This document shows positions 50,669 through 58,671 of a stretch of DNA of 64,000 nucleotides, in pieces. The DNA comes from an uncultured Faecalibacterium sp. (GTDB lineage Bacteria; Bacillota; Clostridia; Oscillospirales; Ruminococcaceae), in contig CAKSWG010000002.1 in assembly GCA_934511465.1 (NCBI GenBank), positions 94,066 to 158,065 on the forward strand, given 5' to 3'. The translations under genes were made by a program, and so were the position numbers. The notes below the pieces were generated by a model. That model made no database searches. It saw only the letters and a list, made by a program, of their open reading frames with translations, and was not told where the DNA came from. The first letter of the stretch is position 1; every line of letters begins with the position of its first letter.

Positions 50669-51160
50669 GTGACAAAGCTTCTGGTTTTGAGCGACAGCCA
50701 CGGCGGACGCACCGCCATTGAGCGTGTGCTGATGAAAGAGAGCAAAAACATCGATGCCCTGATCTTTCTGGGCGACGGCCTGCGGGATCTGGAACTGACC
50801 CTGACGCTGTATCCCAAGCTGCGGGCCTACTCGGTGGCCGGCAACTGCGATTACGGCGCACTGGAACCCACCGACGGCCTTGCCGCCTTTGACGGCGTGG
50901 TGATCTTTTACACCCACGGTCATATGTACGGCGTAAAATACGATCTGGATACGCTGGCAGACGCCGCATCTGCCCGGGGTGCCGAGGTGGCGCTGTTCGG
51001 CCACACCCACATCCCCCATGCAGAGACCCGCAGCGGGGTGTTCCTGTTCAACCCCGGCTCCTGCGGCCGGTGCTACACCGGGCCGGACACCTACGGCATC
51101 CTGACGCTGGACGAAGGCAAAGTGACCGCCTATGAACACAAAGAGGTACCCAAACAATGA
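50669..51160 (+). CDS. YfcE/MJ0936-type metallophosphodiesterase
   Basis: A 163-residue calcineurin-like enzyme. Metal ligands: Asp and His in LVLSDSHGG, Asp in FLGDGLRD, Asn in VAGNCD, His in THGHMYG, and GHTH. Such proteins hydrolyse phosphodiesters in vitro; the natural substrate is unclear. Start is GTG at 50669, with GAGGAGG upstream. It overlaps birA by 4 bp (ATGA), so both are translated together. Confidence 0.92.
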   Translation: MTKLLVLSDSHGGRTAIERVLMKESKNIDALIFLGDGLRDLELTLTLYPKLRAYSVAGNCDYGALEPTDGLAAFDGVVIFYTHGHMYGVKYDLDTLADAASARGAEVALFGHTHIPHAETRSGVFLFNPGSCGRCYTGPDTYGILTLDEGKVTAYEHKEVPKQ

Positions 51161-51924
51161 GCATCAATGAGGTGCGCTATCTGCCGGAATGCGGCAGCAC
51201 CAACGCTTACGTGAAGGAGCATTTTGAGGAGTTCGGCCCGGTGGGCGCGGTGTATACCGAGAACCAGACCGCAGGCCGGGGCCGTCTGGGCCGCAGCTGG
51301 GTGAACGCCGAGGGCAAGGCCCTGTATTATACAGTTGCCATCCGGGAGCCGCTGGCCCAGCCTGCCACCCTGCCGCTGCTGGCCAGTCTGGCCGTGCGCA
51401 CCCAGCTCAAACTGCGCTACGGCGTGGACTGCCAGATCAAGTGGCCCAACGATCTGCTGCTGAACGGCAAAAAGATCGTGGGCATCCTGTGCGAGAGCGT
51501 GAGTTACGGCTACCAGCAGCAGGGCCGGGGCATCCTGTGCGGCATCGGCATCAATCTTGCCCAGCCCCAGAGCTACTTTGACGCCGCCGACCTGCCCAAC
51601 GGCACCTCGCTGGAGCTGCAGGGGGCAAAGGTGGATCTTTCCACCGACCCCGCATGGCTGGCCGAGGGCCTGACCGACTTTGGTTTTGACCGCAATCTGT
51701 ACCAGTTTGCCCGGGACGGCTTTGCCCCTTTCCGGGAGGAATACAAGGCCGCCTGCGTCAATCTGGGCCGCCGGGTCACCTTTGACCTGCCGGATGGCAG
51801 GCAGGAGGCCGGTGAAGCCGTCGATGTGGACGAAGAGGGCCGTCTGGTGGTGCGCACCGACAGCGGCGAAGTGCATGTGTTCACCGGCGAAGTGTCGGTG
51901 CACGGCATCTATGGAGCCGTGTAA
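51157..51924 (+). CDS. birA: Biotin-protein ligase, group I (no DNA-binding domain)
   Basis: A 255-residue enzyme that activates biotin with ATP and attaches it to carboxylase carrier proteins. The biotinyl-AMP loop is GRGRLGRSWVN (about 43-53), and KWPNDLLLNGKKIVGIL is the second key motif. A C-terminal SH3-like domain (about 210-255) follows. The N-terminal helix-turn-helix of regulatory BirA is missing, so it does not repress biotin genes itself. It ends the rsmI operon. Confidence 0.96.
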   Translation: MSINEVRYLPECGSTNAYVKEHFEEFGPVGAVYTENQTAGRGRLGRSWVNAEGKALYYTVAIREPLAQPATLPLLASLAVRTQLKLRYGVDCQIKWPNDLLLNGKKIVGILCESVSYGYQQQGRGILCGIGINLAQPQSYFDAADLPNGTSLELQGAKVDLSTDPAWLAEGLTDFGFDRNLYQFARDGFAPFREEYKAACVNLGRRVTFDLPDGRQEAGEAVDVDEEGRLVVRTDSGEVHVFTGEVSVHGIYGAV

Positions 51925-51950
51925 AAGCGCTCTTTATAATATATGAGTGT

Positions 51951-51995
51951 CCCGGGAATTTTCCTCGGCTGGTCCAGTCGAGGAAAGGCCCGGGG
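51951..51995 (+). terminator. Terminator of the rsmI-birA operon
   Basis: Long hairpin CCCGGG...TTCCTCG/CGAGGAA...CCCGGGG followed by CTTTATTTTTT. The stretch 51996-52230 has no gene. Confidence 0.88.
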
Positions 51996-52230
51996 CTTTA
52001 TTTTTTCCGGCTTTGCCCGAGGCCCCCACAGAAAGCAGGGGAACGAGGAGCTTTTTGCTATCCTCCGGACAGGCGCGTGCTGTTAAAAGGCATTCTTTTC
52101 CTGCAAAGCTGTTCTCTATACGCGTACAGTTTTGGAATCATATGGAATCTTTTTGCACGCTTTTGCCCGAATTTCCCGCAAAATGCTTGAATAAACGAAT
52201 TTTTTGTAAATTTCTTGTGTACATTTCCAG

Positions 52231-52259
52231 TTGCCAATTCAGTCATACTTTAGTATAAT
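52231..52259 (+). promoter_or_regulatory. Promoter of the OPT-PqqD operon
   Basis: TTGCCA, 17-bp spacer, TATAAT, 123 bases before the start codon. Confidence 0.85.
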
Positions 52260-52325
52260 AGAGTACGTGCCAGCGCGTCCTTTTGGATGGGATGCGCGTG
52301 TTTAGGAAATCGGAAAACGGACAGC

Positions 52326-52360
52326 ACAAGCGCCCTGCCCCCAAAAAGCAAGGCGCTTGT
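52326..52360 (+). promoter_or_regulatory. Leader hairpin before the OPT gene
   Basis: Perfect 9-bp arms ACAAGCGCC/GGCGCTTGT with further pairing inside, ending 21 bases before the start codon, and a short ATTGT tail. It may be an mRNA-stability element or a weak attenuator. Confidence 0.55.
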
Positions 52361-52381
52361 ATTGTCACAAGGAGTGCAAGC

Positions 52382-54271
52382 ATGAAAGATCAAGAATCCT
52401 TCAAGCCGTATATTCCTGCGGAAAAGATCACCGCAGAAATGACGGCGACCTCTGTGATCATGGGCATCATCCTGTCTGTGGTCTTCGGCGCTGCAAATGC
52501 CTATCTGGGCCTGCGCGTCGGCATGACTGTTTCTGCCTCCATCCCGGCAGCAGTCATTTCTATGGGCGTGATCCGCGTCCTGCTCAAGAAGAACTCCATT
52601 CTGGAGAGCAACATGGTGCAGACCATCGGTTCCGCAGGCGAGAGCCTGGCCGCCGGTGCCATCTTCACCATGCCCGCACTGTTCCTGTGGGCAAAAGAGG
52701 GCCTGTGCGACAAGCCCAGCATCCTGGAGATCACCCTGATCGCCCTGTGCGGCGGCATTCTGGGCGTTCTGTTCATGGTGCCCCTGCGCAACGCCCTGAT
52801 CGTCAAGGAACATGCCACCCTGCTGTACCCGGAAGGCACCGCCTGTGCAGACGTTCTGCTGGCCGGTGAAGAGGGCGGTGCAAACGCCTCCACCGTGTTC
52901 TCCGGCATGGGTCTGGCAGCCATCTTCAAGTTCATCGTGGATGGCCTGAAGATGATCCCCTCCGACATTGCCGTGGCCTTCAGCTCCTTCAAGGGTGCTC
53001 TGGGCATGGAAGTATACCCCGCTCTGCTGGGCGTGGGCTATATCGTCGGCCCCAAGACCGCTTCCTATATGTTTGCCGGTTCTCTGGTAGGCTGGATGGT
53101 CATCATCCCGCTGATCTGCCTGTTCGGCGCAAACATTTCCCTGTACCCGGCAGCAGCCGGCACCACCATTGCTGATCTGTATGCAGCAGGCGGTGCAGAC
53201 GCTATCTGGTCCAACTACGTCAAGTATATCGGCGCAGGCGCCATTGCTACCGGCGGTATCATTTCGCTGATCAAGAGCCTGCCTCTGATCGCATCCACCT
53301 TCCGCGACGCCATGAAGAGCATGAAGGGCGGCAGTGCTTCCGGCACCTCCCGCACCGATAAGGACATGCCCATGCCCCTTATTCTGGGCGGCATCCTGCT
53401 CATCATCCTCATCATCTGGCTGGCTCCGGCCATCCCCGTCAGCCCGCTGGGTGCTCTGCTGATCGTCATCTTCGGCTTCTTCTTCTCCACCGTCTCTGCA
53501 CGTATGGTCGGCATGATCGGCAGCTCCAACAACCCGGTCTCCGGCATGACCATTGCCACCCTGCTGATCGCTACCATGATCCTGAAGGCCACCGGCAACG
53601 TTGGCATCGAGGGCATGATCGGCTCCATGGCCATCGCATCTGTCATCTGCATCTGCGCTGCCATTGCTGCAGATACCTCTCAGGACCTGAAGACCGGCTA
53701 CCTGCTGGGTGCGACCCCGGTCAAGCAGCAGATCGGTGAGCTGATCGGCGTCATTGCCGCCGGTCTGGCGATCGGCGGTGTGCTGTACCTGCTGGACAGC
53801 GCATGGGGCTACGGTGGTGCCGAGGTCCCCGCACCGCAGGCTACCCTGATGAAGATGATCGTTGAGGGCATCATGGGCGGCAACCTGCCCTGGAACCTGG
53901 TGTTCACCGGCGTGTTCCTTGCCATTGCTCTGGAGATCCTGCGCATCCCCGTGATGCCCTTTGCCATCGGCCTGTATCTGCCCATCTACCTGAACACCTC
54001 CATCATGATCGGTGGTGCTGTGCGCTGGTTCATGGACAGCCGCAAGAACGTTGACGCTGCCACCAAGGAAGAGCAGACCACCACCGGCACCCTGTTCTGC
54101 GCCGGCATGATCGCCGGCGAGGGCCTTGTGGGCATCATGCTGGCTGTGTTTGCCGTGTTCGGCATCAGCACTGCCCTGAGCATTGATCTGGGCAACATTG
54201 GCGGCGTGGTCCTGATGATCGTGATGATCGCATGCCTGCTGGCCTTCTCCATGAAGAAAAAGAAGAACTGA
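52382..54271 (+). CDS. OPT-family oligopeptide/siderophore transporter
   Basis: A 629-residue membrane protein with about 14-16 helices. Family landmarks: an N-terminal EMTATSVIMGIILSVVFGAANAYLGLRVGMTVSASIPAAV (about 19-58) and a later NPVSGMTIATLL in the middle. Prokaryotic OPT members of this type import small peptides or metal chelates. ATG at 52382 has AAGGAG. It is directly followed, with a 1-base overlap (TGATG), by a PqqD-like gene. That pairing hints that the transported molecule may be peptide-derived. Confidence 0.93.
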   Translation: MKDQESFKPYIPAEKITAEMTATSVIMGIILSVVFGAANAYLGLRVGMTVSASIPAAVISMGVIRVLLKKNSILESNMVQTIGSAGESLAAGAIFTMPALFLWAKEGLCDKPSILEITLIALCGGILGVLFMVPLRNALIVKEHATLLYPEGTACADVLLAGEEGGANASTVFSGMGLAAIFKFIVDGLKMIPSDIAVAFSSFKGALGMEVYPALLGVGYIVGPKTASYMFAGSLVGWMVIIPLICLFGANISLYPAAAGTTIADLYAAGGADAIWSNYVKYIGAGAIATGGIISLIKSLPLIASTFRDAMKSMKGGSASGTSRTDKDMPMPLILGGILLIILIIWLAPAIPVSPLGALLIVIFGFFFSTVSARMVGMIGSSNNPVSGMTIATLLIATMILKATGNVGIEGMIGSMAIASVICICAAIAADTSQDLKTGYLLGATPVKQQIGELIGVIAAGLAIGGVLYLLDSAWGYGGAEVPAPQATLMKMIVEGIMGGNLPWNLVFTGVFLAIALEILRIPVMPFAIGLYLPIYLNTSIMIGGAVRWFMDSRKNVDAATKEEQTTTGTLFCAGMIAGEGLVGIMLAVFAVFGISTALSIDLGNIGGVVLMIVMIACLLAFSMKKKKN

Positions 54272-54624
54272 TGAATAAGAAAAAACGATCCATCAATTAT
54301 CTGGATCTTATCCCGCAGCGGGCGGAGACCCTGCGCTGGCACACAGATGAAGCCACCGGCCTTATCACCCTTGAGGTGGAGAACACCGGTGTGTTCAATA
54401 CGATCGCGCAAAAAGTGTTCCATAAACCGCGCACCACACAGGTGCATCTGGACGAGACCGGCAGCTATCTTTGGCCGCTGATCGATGGCCGGAAGACCGT
54501 TGCACAGCTTGCTGACTGCATGAAGCAGCAGTTCGGCGAAAAGGCCGAACCGCTGTACCCGCGCATCATCAAGTATTTCCAGATCGTGGAATCTTACCAC
54601 TTTATCAAGTTCCTCAACCAATAA
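54271..54624 (+). CDS. PqqD-family peptide-chaperone-like protein
   Basis: A 117-residue protein with a PqqD-type winged-helix fold: QVHLDETGSYLWPLIDGRKTVAQLADCMKQQF matches the conserved centre of the family (N..A..IW.L.DG..T...I...L). PqqD domains bind ribosomal peptides and present them to modifying enzymes. No precursor peptide or radical SAM enzyme is in view. Its start codon overlaps the OPT stop by one base, so expression is coupled. Role unclear; inferred to concern peptide handling or transporter regulation. Confidence 0.85.
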   Translation: MNKKKRSINYLDLIPQRAETLRWHTDEATGLITLEVENTGVFNTIAQKVFHKPRTTQVHLDETGSYLWPLIDGRKTVAQLADCMKQQFGEKAEPLYPRIIKYFQIVESYHFIKFLNQ

Positions 54625-54634
54625 GCGCAAAAGA

Positions 54635-54674
54635 AGCGGCGCTCAGAGCCTGTTGCAAGGCACTGAGCGCCGCT
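54635..54674. terminator. Terminator between pqqD-like and the convergent carboxypeptidase gene
   Basis: Perfect arms AGCGGCGCTCAG/CTGAGCGCCGCT followed by TTTTCTT. Minus side also has TTCTTTTGCG, so it may serve both. Confidence 0.9.
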
Positions 54675-54726
54675 TTTCTTATTCTTTTTTGCTGCTCCAG
54701 CCTGCCGCATCTGCGGCCACGGCATT

Positions 54727-56010
54727 TTATCTGCGGCGCCTTCTCTTTTTGAGGCTCAGCGAACCGCCGCCAGCCGCAAGCGTGAGCACCATCATTGCAA
54801 ACAGGATGAGCACCAGTGCGCACAGCAGAAGCGCCGTTGCCTTCATGTCGGTGCGGAAGTCGGAGACGTACTCCCGGTGGGTCACAAGGTCCACCGTGCC
54901 CACTTCATCGCCGTCCAGATACACGGTGGCTGTACCCACCACACTGCCGCTCTTGACGGTGGCCGCAATGCTCTCCGGCAGGTCGAAGGAGTAGGTAACA
55001 ATATCGTCCGCGTGACCATAGCCGCTGACCGGCGCAGCGGCATACAGCGCCACCGCCGGTTCGGTGCGGCACTTGGTCAGCGCCACGGTGGTGATCTCGG
55101 TCTGGGTGTCCACCAGCGGACGGTCCGCAAAGCTCTCAAAGGCCCAGTCGAACAGATCATCGCACTCGGCAAAGAGGTGGTCCGGCGTATCGCAGCCAAG
55201 GATCACCAGCCCGTAGGTGTGGCCGTTCTTTTCCGCAAAGGCAACGATGCAGCGGCCTGCCAGCGTGGTAAAGCCGCCCTTGACCCACCGGACATACTCC
55301 CGGTAGTTGGCGCTCTCGCTGTTCATCAGGCTGTTGGAGCTGCTGATGGTGCGCTCGGCCTTGCGCAGATTGGTGGCCGGCAGCACATAGCTGGCGGTGC
55401 CCGCCACCTGTGCAAAGGTCTGGTTTGCCGCACAGGCGGCGGCGATCTTTGCCAGATCCTGCGCGGTGGACACGTTGCCGTAGTCAAACAGGCCGTGGGC
55501 ACAGGTAAAGTTCGTGCCGGTGCAGCCCAGCTCCTGGGCACGGGCGTTCATCTGCTTGACGAAATCCAGCACGCTGCCGCCCACATCGTAGGCAATGACG
55601 CTGGCGGCGTCGTTGGCGCTGACGATGAGCATGGCGTTCAGCAGGTCGATGCGGCGCACCGTCTCGCCGATGCGCAGGCCTATGGTAGTGCCGTTGGCGT
55701 TCTGGATATCCCGGAACTCCTGGGTCAGCGCGGTGGGCACGGTCACTTCACCGTTCAGATCCTTGCCGCTTTCCAGCAGCAGCAGGGCCGTCATGAGCTT
55801 GGTCAGGCTGGCAACATACTGCTGCTGGCCGGCGTTCTGGTTCAGGATGGTCTTGCCGGTGTCGGCGTTGAACAGGTACACCGCCTCGGTCTCGCTGGCG
55901 GTCTGGATGGGCATGGGATATACCGCAAGGCCCGGCAGTGCAGCAGCAGCGGCTAGTGCCAGCGTGAGCACCAGCGCCGTCATGCGGCGGAAGATGGTGT
56001 TTTTGAACAT
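54727..56010 (-). CDS. dacA: Serine D-Ala-D-Ala carboxypeptidase (PBP5/DacA type)
   Basis: A 427-residue penicillin-binding protein that trims peptidoglycan side chains. It has a signal peptide (about 1-30, ending LPGLA) and a peptidase S11 domain with SxxK in YVASLTKLMTALLL and SxN in IVSANDAAS. The KTG box reads VKGGFTTLAG, an unusual KGG variant. Instead of the typical amphipathic tail, it ends with a strong membrane helix (about 395-415) and a run of arginines, so it is anchored in the membrane. ATG at 56010 follows AGGGGG. Confidence 0.92.
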   Translation of the reverse strand: MFKNTIFRRMTALVLTLALAAAAALPGLAVYPMPIQTASETEAVYLFNADTGKTILNQNAGQQQYVASLTKLMTALLLLESGKDLNGEVTVPTALTQEFRDIQNANGTTIGLRIGETVRRIDLLNAMLIVSANDAASVIAYDVGGSVLDFVKQMNARAQELGCTGTNFTCAHGLFDYGNVSTAQDLAKIAAACAANQTFAQVAGTASYVLPATNLRKAERTISSSNSLMNSESANYREYVRWVKGGFTTLAGRCIVAFAEKNGHTYGLVILGCDTPDHLFAECDDLFDWAFESFADRPLVDTQTEITTVALTKCRTEPAVALYAAAPVSGYGHADDIVTYSFDLPESIAATVKSGSVVGTATVYLDGDEVGTVDLVTHREYVSDFRTDMKATALLLCALVLILFAMMVLTLAAGGGSLSLKKRRRRR

Positions 56011-56076
56011 GAGCGTGCCCCCTTGTATCTGCTTGCCGACGCACGGCAAAAATTTTTGTTTTGAAACAGCTCCTAC

Positions 56077-56105
56077 TTGCCGGAAAGGCTCTGGCTTGCT
56101 ATACT
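56077..56105 (+). promoter_or_regulatory. Promoter of the carbonic anhydrase gene
   Basis: TTGCCG, 17-bp spacer, TATACT; 58 bases before the ATG. Confidence 0.75.
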
Positions 56106-56163
56106 ACTTTAAAGAATACCATAAACCAGCCAAAAGAGAAAGAGAGAAAGGCGGTTTTTAACA

Positions 56164-56682
56164 ATGTTTCTGTCCTTTTGTGGAAAAGTTCCCCGCAACG
56201 AGGGGGCTGCGTTCGTTGCGCCCAACGCCACCGTGCAGGGCGATGTGATCCTCAAAGCCGGTTCCACGGTGTGGTACGGTGCCGTGCTGCGCGGCGACGA
56301 CGGCCAGCTTATCATCGGCGAAAACTCCAACGTGCAGGACAACGCCGTGCTGCACTGCGATGTGGGCGGAGCCGTGACGCTGGGCAGGAATGTCACTGTG
56401 GGCCACAGTGCGCTGGTGCACGGGTGCACGGTAGGGGATGGCAGCCTCATCGGAATGCACGCCACCCTGCTCAACCACTGCGTCGTGGGCAAAAACTGCA
56501 TCATCGGCGCGGGTGCGCTGGTGCCGGAGGGCATGGTCATCCCGGACGGCTCGGTGGCCGTTGGCGTGCCCGCAAGGGTCATCAAGCAGGTGAGCCCCGC
56601 ACAGGTCGAGTCCAACCTGCACAACGCCGCCCACTACGTGGAGCATGGCAGAGTGCACGCAGCACAGCTGAAATGTGATTGA
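56164..56682 (+). CDS. Gamma-class carbonic anhydrase-like hexapeptide protein
   Basis: A 172-residue left-handed beta-helix protein (YrdA/PaaY type). Hexapeptide turns run through most of the sequence. The three metal-binding His positions are visible in LHCDVGG, VGHSALVHG (two), and WYGAVLRGDDG supplies the conserved Arg/Asp. It forms a trimer and probably hydrates CO2 or is an acyltransferase-like relative; many such proteins have unproven activity. Monocistronic. Confidence 0.92.
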   Translation: MFLSFCGKVPRNEGAAFVAPNATVQGDVILKAGSTVWYGAVLRGDDGQLIIGENSNVQDNAVLHCDVGGAVTLGRNVTVGHSALVHGCTVGDGSLIGMHATLLNHCVVGKNCIIGAGALVPEGMVIPDGSVAVGVPARVIKQVSPAQVESNLHNAAHYVEHGRVHAAQLKCD

Positions 56683-56707
56683 CCTTTTGCGCCTGCTGTG
56701 TTATGCT
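56679..56707 (+). promoter_or_regulatory. Promoter of the Tat-signal protein gene
   Basis: TTGACC, 17-bp spacer, TATGCT, starting within the last codons of the preceding gene; 35 bases before the next ATG. Confidence 0.7.
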
Positions 56708-56742
56708 GAAAAAAAGCGCATTTGCGCACCGGAGGAATTTTT

Positions 56743-57735
56743 ATGCAGGTATTCACCCGACGCAACTTTTTGAAAGGCTCCGGCACACTGGTGCTGGCAG
56801 CTGCCGCTTCCGGCTTGCTGTGCGGTGCTGCGGCACCTGCTGAAACCGTTCCTATGACAGAAACGGTCGGGGGACTGGTGGTGCACACGGTCCGTGCTTT
56901 TGCAAAGGATTATGGACACATTTTCCGGCATCTCCGGCAGTTAGAGATCCATTTCGACCTCGAAAACACCAATGATTTTCCTGTGTATTTCAATCAGGAA
57001 AACTTTCTGGTGCATCTGGGCAATGTGCGCCGGGACACCCGCGCTTACTTCGGCGGGCTGAACAAATGGAACGGCTCACGCTATATACAGGATGTTCATC
57101 TGGAACCCGGAGAGTGCCAGACGATCTCTTACATCTGCAATCTTCAGGCCGAAGATCTGGAAGCCGGTCTGCGGGCCGAAAACCCTGTTCCATGGTGTAT
57201 TGCGCTGCTTTACGGTCAGCAGCGGCAATCCTTTACAGGCTATCTGCTGCCCGACCAGTATAGTTCCGACTTTACCGCCGGGCCAGTGGAGAGCACCGCG
57301 TTTCCTGCAGTGGGCGGCGTGCAGCTTTCTGAACTGTGGTGTGATGATTCCTATACCCAAAACGGTTTCTATTATCTTCACTTTTATTTTACGCTGCAAA
57401 ATAAAAGCGATGTCGAGATCGCACTGCCTTTCAACGGATTGTCCGGAGGAGACGTGCTGGACAATTTCAGTATGAAGCTGGACGGGCAGCCAAAAGAGCA
57501 TTACCGCTTGTACGCCTGCTCTCACAGTGCGATCTTCCGTCCGCAGGAAGCCGGTCATCTGGAGTCCCTGCAGGCCGGCGAAAGCCGGTTTGCCACAAAC
57601 GGAATCTATCTGACCAAAGAAGAATTTGATACCCTGTACACCGGCGGTCACACGGTGGAATTTACTTTTACCTGTAACGGTGAAGTTTTGACCCTGCGCG
57701 GTGACCCGCGCATCGGTATTTGGGAGTCTGTTTAA
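56743..57735 (+). CDS. Exported protein of unknown function with Tat signal
   Basis: A 330-residue protein I do not recognise. The N terminus MQVFTRRNFLKGSGTLVLAA fits the twin-arginine consensus TRRNFLK and continues as a hydrophobic stretch to about residue 35, then AAPAET. The rest is beta-rich, with two similar segments of about 120 residues (residues about 45-155 and 185-325), each with a phrase like Y..FYFTLQNKSDVEI/HFDLENTNDFPVYF and ending in strands. This suggests an Ig-like or DUF4352-like surface protein. ATG at 56743 has GGAGGAA. The next gene encodes a smaller relative of similar style. Confidence 0.75.
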   Translation: MQVFTRRNFLKGSGTLVLAAAASGLLCGAAAPAETVPMTETVGGLVVHTVRAFAKDYGHIFRHLRQLEIHFDLENTNDFPVYFNQENFLVHLGNVRRDTRAYFGGLNKWNGSRYIQDVHLEPGECQTISYICNLQAEDLEAGLRAENPVPWCIALLYGQQRQSFTGYLLPDQYSSDFTAGPVESTAFPAVGGVQLSELWCDDSYTQNGFYYLHFYFTLQNKSDVEIALPFNGLSGGDVLDNFSMKLDGQPKEHYRLYACSHSAIFRPQEAGHLESLQAGESRFATNGIYLTKEEFDTLYTGGHTVEFTFTCNGEVLTLRGDPRIGIWESV

Positions 57736-57819
57736 AAGCTTTCGTGCCTGCGCACTTTTCGCTTTTGATCTCTTTACGAAAAAAAAGCTTTATTTTTTCG
57801 ATTTTTTCACAAAATAGCA

Positions 57820-57848
57820 ATGACTTTTTGAGGGAAATGGGGTATACT
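57820..57848 (+). promoter_or_regulatory. Promoter of small RNA copy 1
   Basis: ATGACT, 17-bp spacer, TATACT; expected start at about 57855, the first base of the RNA's 5' stem. Confidence 0.65.
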
Positions 57849-57854
57849 ATCAAT

Positions 57855-57975
57855 TGTAGAGCACGCGGGGCCGCAACCGCATCTCTACACATGATTCCTC
57901 CTCACACCAAAGCAATACCCCAAACAGAGATTCCCTCCGGTGTACCGCAAGCGCTGGGGGGAGTCTTTGTTTTTA
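57855..57975 (+). ncRNA. Predicted small RNA, copy 1 (about 121 nt)
   Basis: A 5' hairpin (TGTAGAG/CTCTACA outer stem, CGG/CCG inner stem, loop GGCCGCAA), then an open region with ATGATTCCTCCTCACACCAA, then a terminator (GATTCCCTCC/GGGGGGAGTC, U tract to 57975). A paralogue on the minus strand at 63422-63538 has the same layout, the same open region and loop, and different but pairing stem sequences. The TCCTCCTC word can pair with Shine-Dalgarno sequences. It could also act as a leader of the lipoprotein gene at 58025, but the paralogue has no comparable gene. Confidence 0.72.
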
Positions 57976-58024
57976 TCCGCTTTTGTATTTTATGATTTCC
58001 TGCGTGAAAAGGAGAGGTTTCGTT

Positions 58025-58612
58025 ATGTCTGAGCTTATCACCCGCCGTACCTTTTTAAAGGCCGCCGGTACTGCCATGGCGGCGGCTGCCGCAGGCGGCA
58101 TGCTGGCAGGCTGCGGGAACGGAGAGTACGGTGCCACACCCGGCAGTCCGGCCCTTCCCGCCATTGACAGCAGCACTTATGCCGACTTTGGTTCCTTTAT
58201 GCTAGACCTTGGCCCTCTGAGCGGCCAGTGGACATCCCGCACTACTTACCAGTCGGACGGCTGGCGGCACAATTATCTTTACACCGGTCTTAAGATCAGC
58301 GCATACACCAGCGCTGTCACCCTTTCCACCAGCAATTTCACCTGCATGCACAATAATGAAAAGCTTACCGTGTGCAGTCTGGGCAATTTTGGTTTGAATG
58401 ACGCCAAAACAGGCTTCAAATTTATCACGAGTGTGACGGTTCCTGCGGGTCAAAGTAACACCGTCCCCCTCTACATCGACCTTGGCCCGGTAAACACTGC
58501 TTCATTCAATCAGTTTTACACGGGCAGATTTACCATTACAGTCAGATATGGAAGCACCACCAAGACCTTTGACTACAGCCACAATTTGTCCGGTGACCCC
58601 AATGTTACCTGA
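58025..58612 (+). CDS. Tat-signal lipoprotein of unknown function
   Basis: A 195-residue protein. The N terminus MSELITRRTFLKAAGTAMAA carries the Tat motif TRRTFLK, and the lipobox ends LAGC at about residue 31, so it is a lipid-anchored surface protein. The mature part is beta-rich with many Thr/Ser/Tyr (residues 45-195), similar in style to the product of the 56743 gene but without clear identity. ATG at 58025 has AAGGAGAGG. It follows the small RNA copy 1. A bidirectional terminator separates it from holB. Confidence 0.78.
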   Translation: MSELITRRTFLKAAGTAMAAAAAGGMLAGCGNGEYGATPGSPALPAIDSSTYADFGSFMLDLGPLSGQWTSRTTYQSDGWRHNYLYTGLKISAYTSAVTLSTSNFTCMHNNEKLTVCSLGNFGLNDAKTGFKFITSVTVPAGQSNTVPLYIDLGPVNTASFNQFYTGRFTITVRYGSTTKTFDYSHNLSGDPNVT

Positions 58613-58624
58613 TTTTTGAATTGC

Positions 58625-58668
58625 AAAACTCCCCTGAAATGCCTTAAAAAGCCTTTCAGGGGAGTTTT
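58625..58668. terminator. Bidirectional terminator between lipoprotein and holB
   Basis: Perfect 15-bp arms AAAACTCCCCTGAAA/TTTCAGGGGAGTTTT followed by TGTTT on the plus strand, with TTTTGCAA on the minus. Confidence 0.93.
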
Positions 58669-58671
58669 TGT

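Noticed and set aside
57668-57892. 74-codon minus-strand frame starting after GAGGAGG
   Set aside because: Overlaps the predicted small RNA on the other strand. The second copy of the element codes for a different peptide after the same ATG, so the ribosome-site-like word is not used for a conserved protein.
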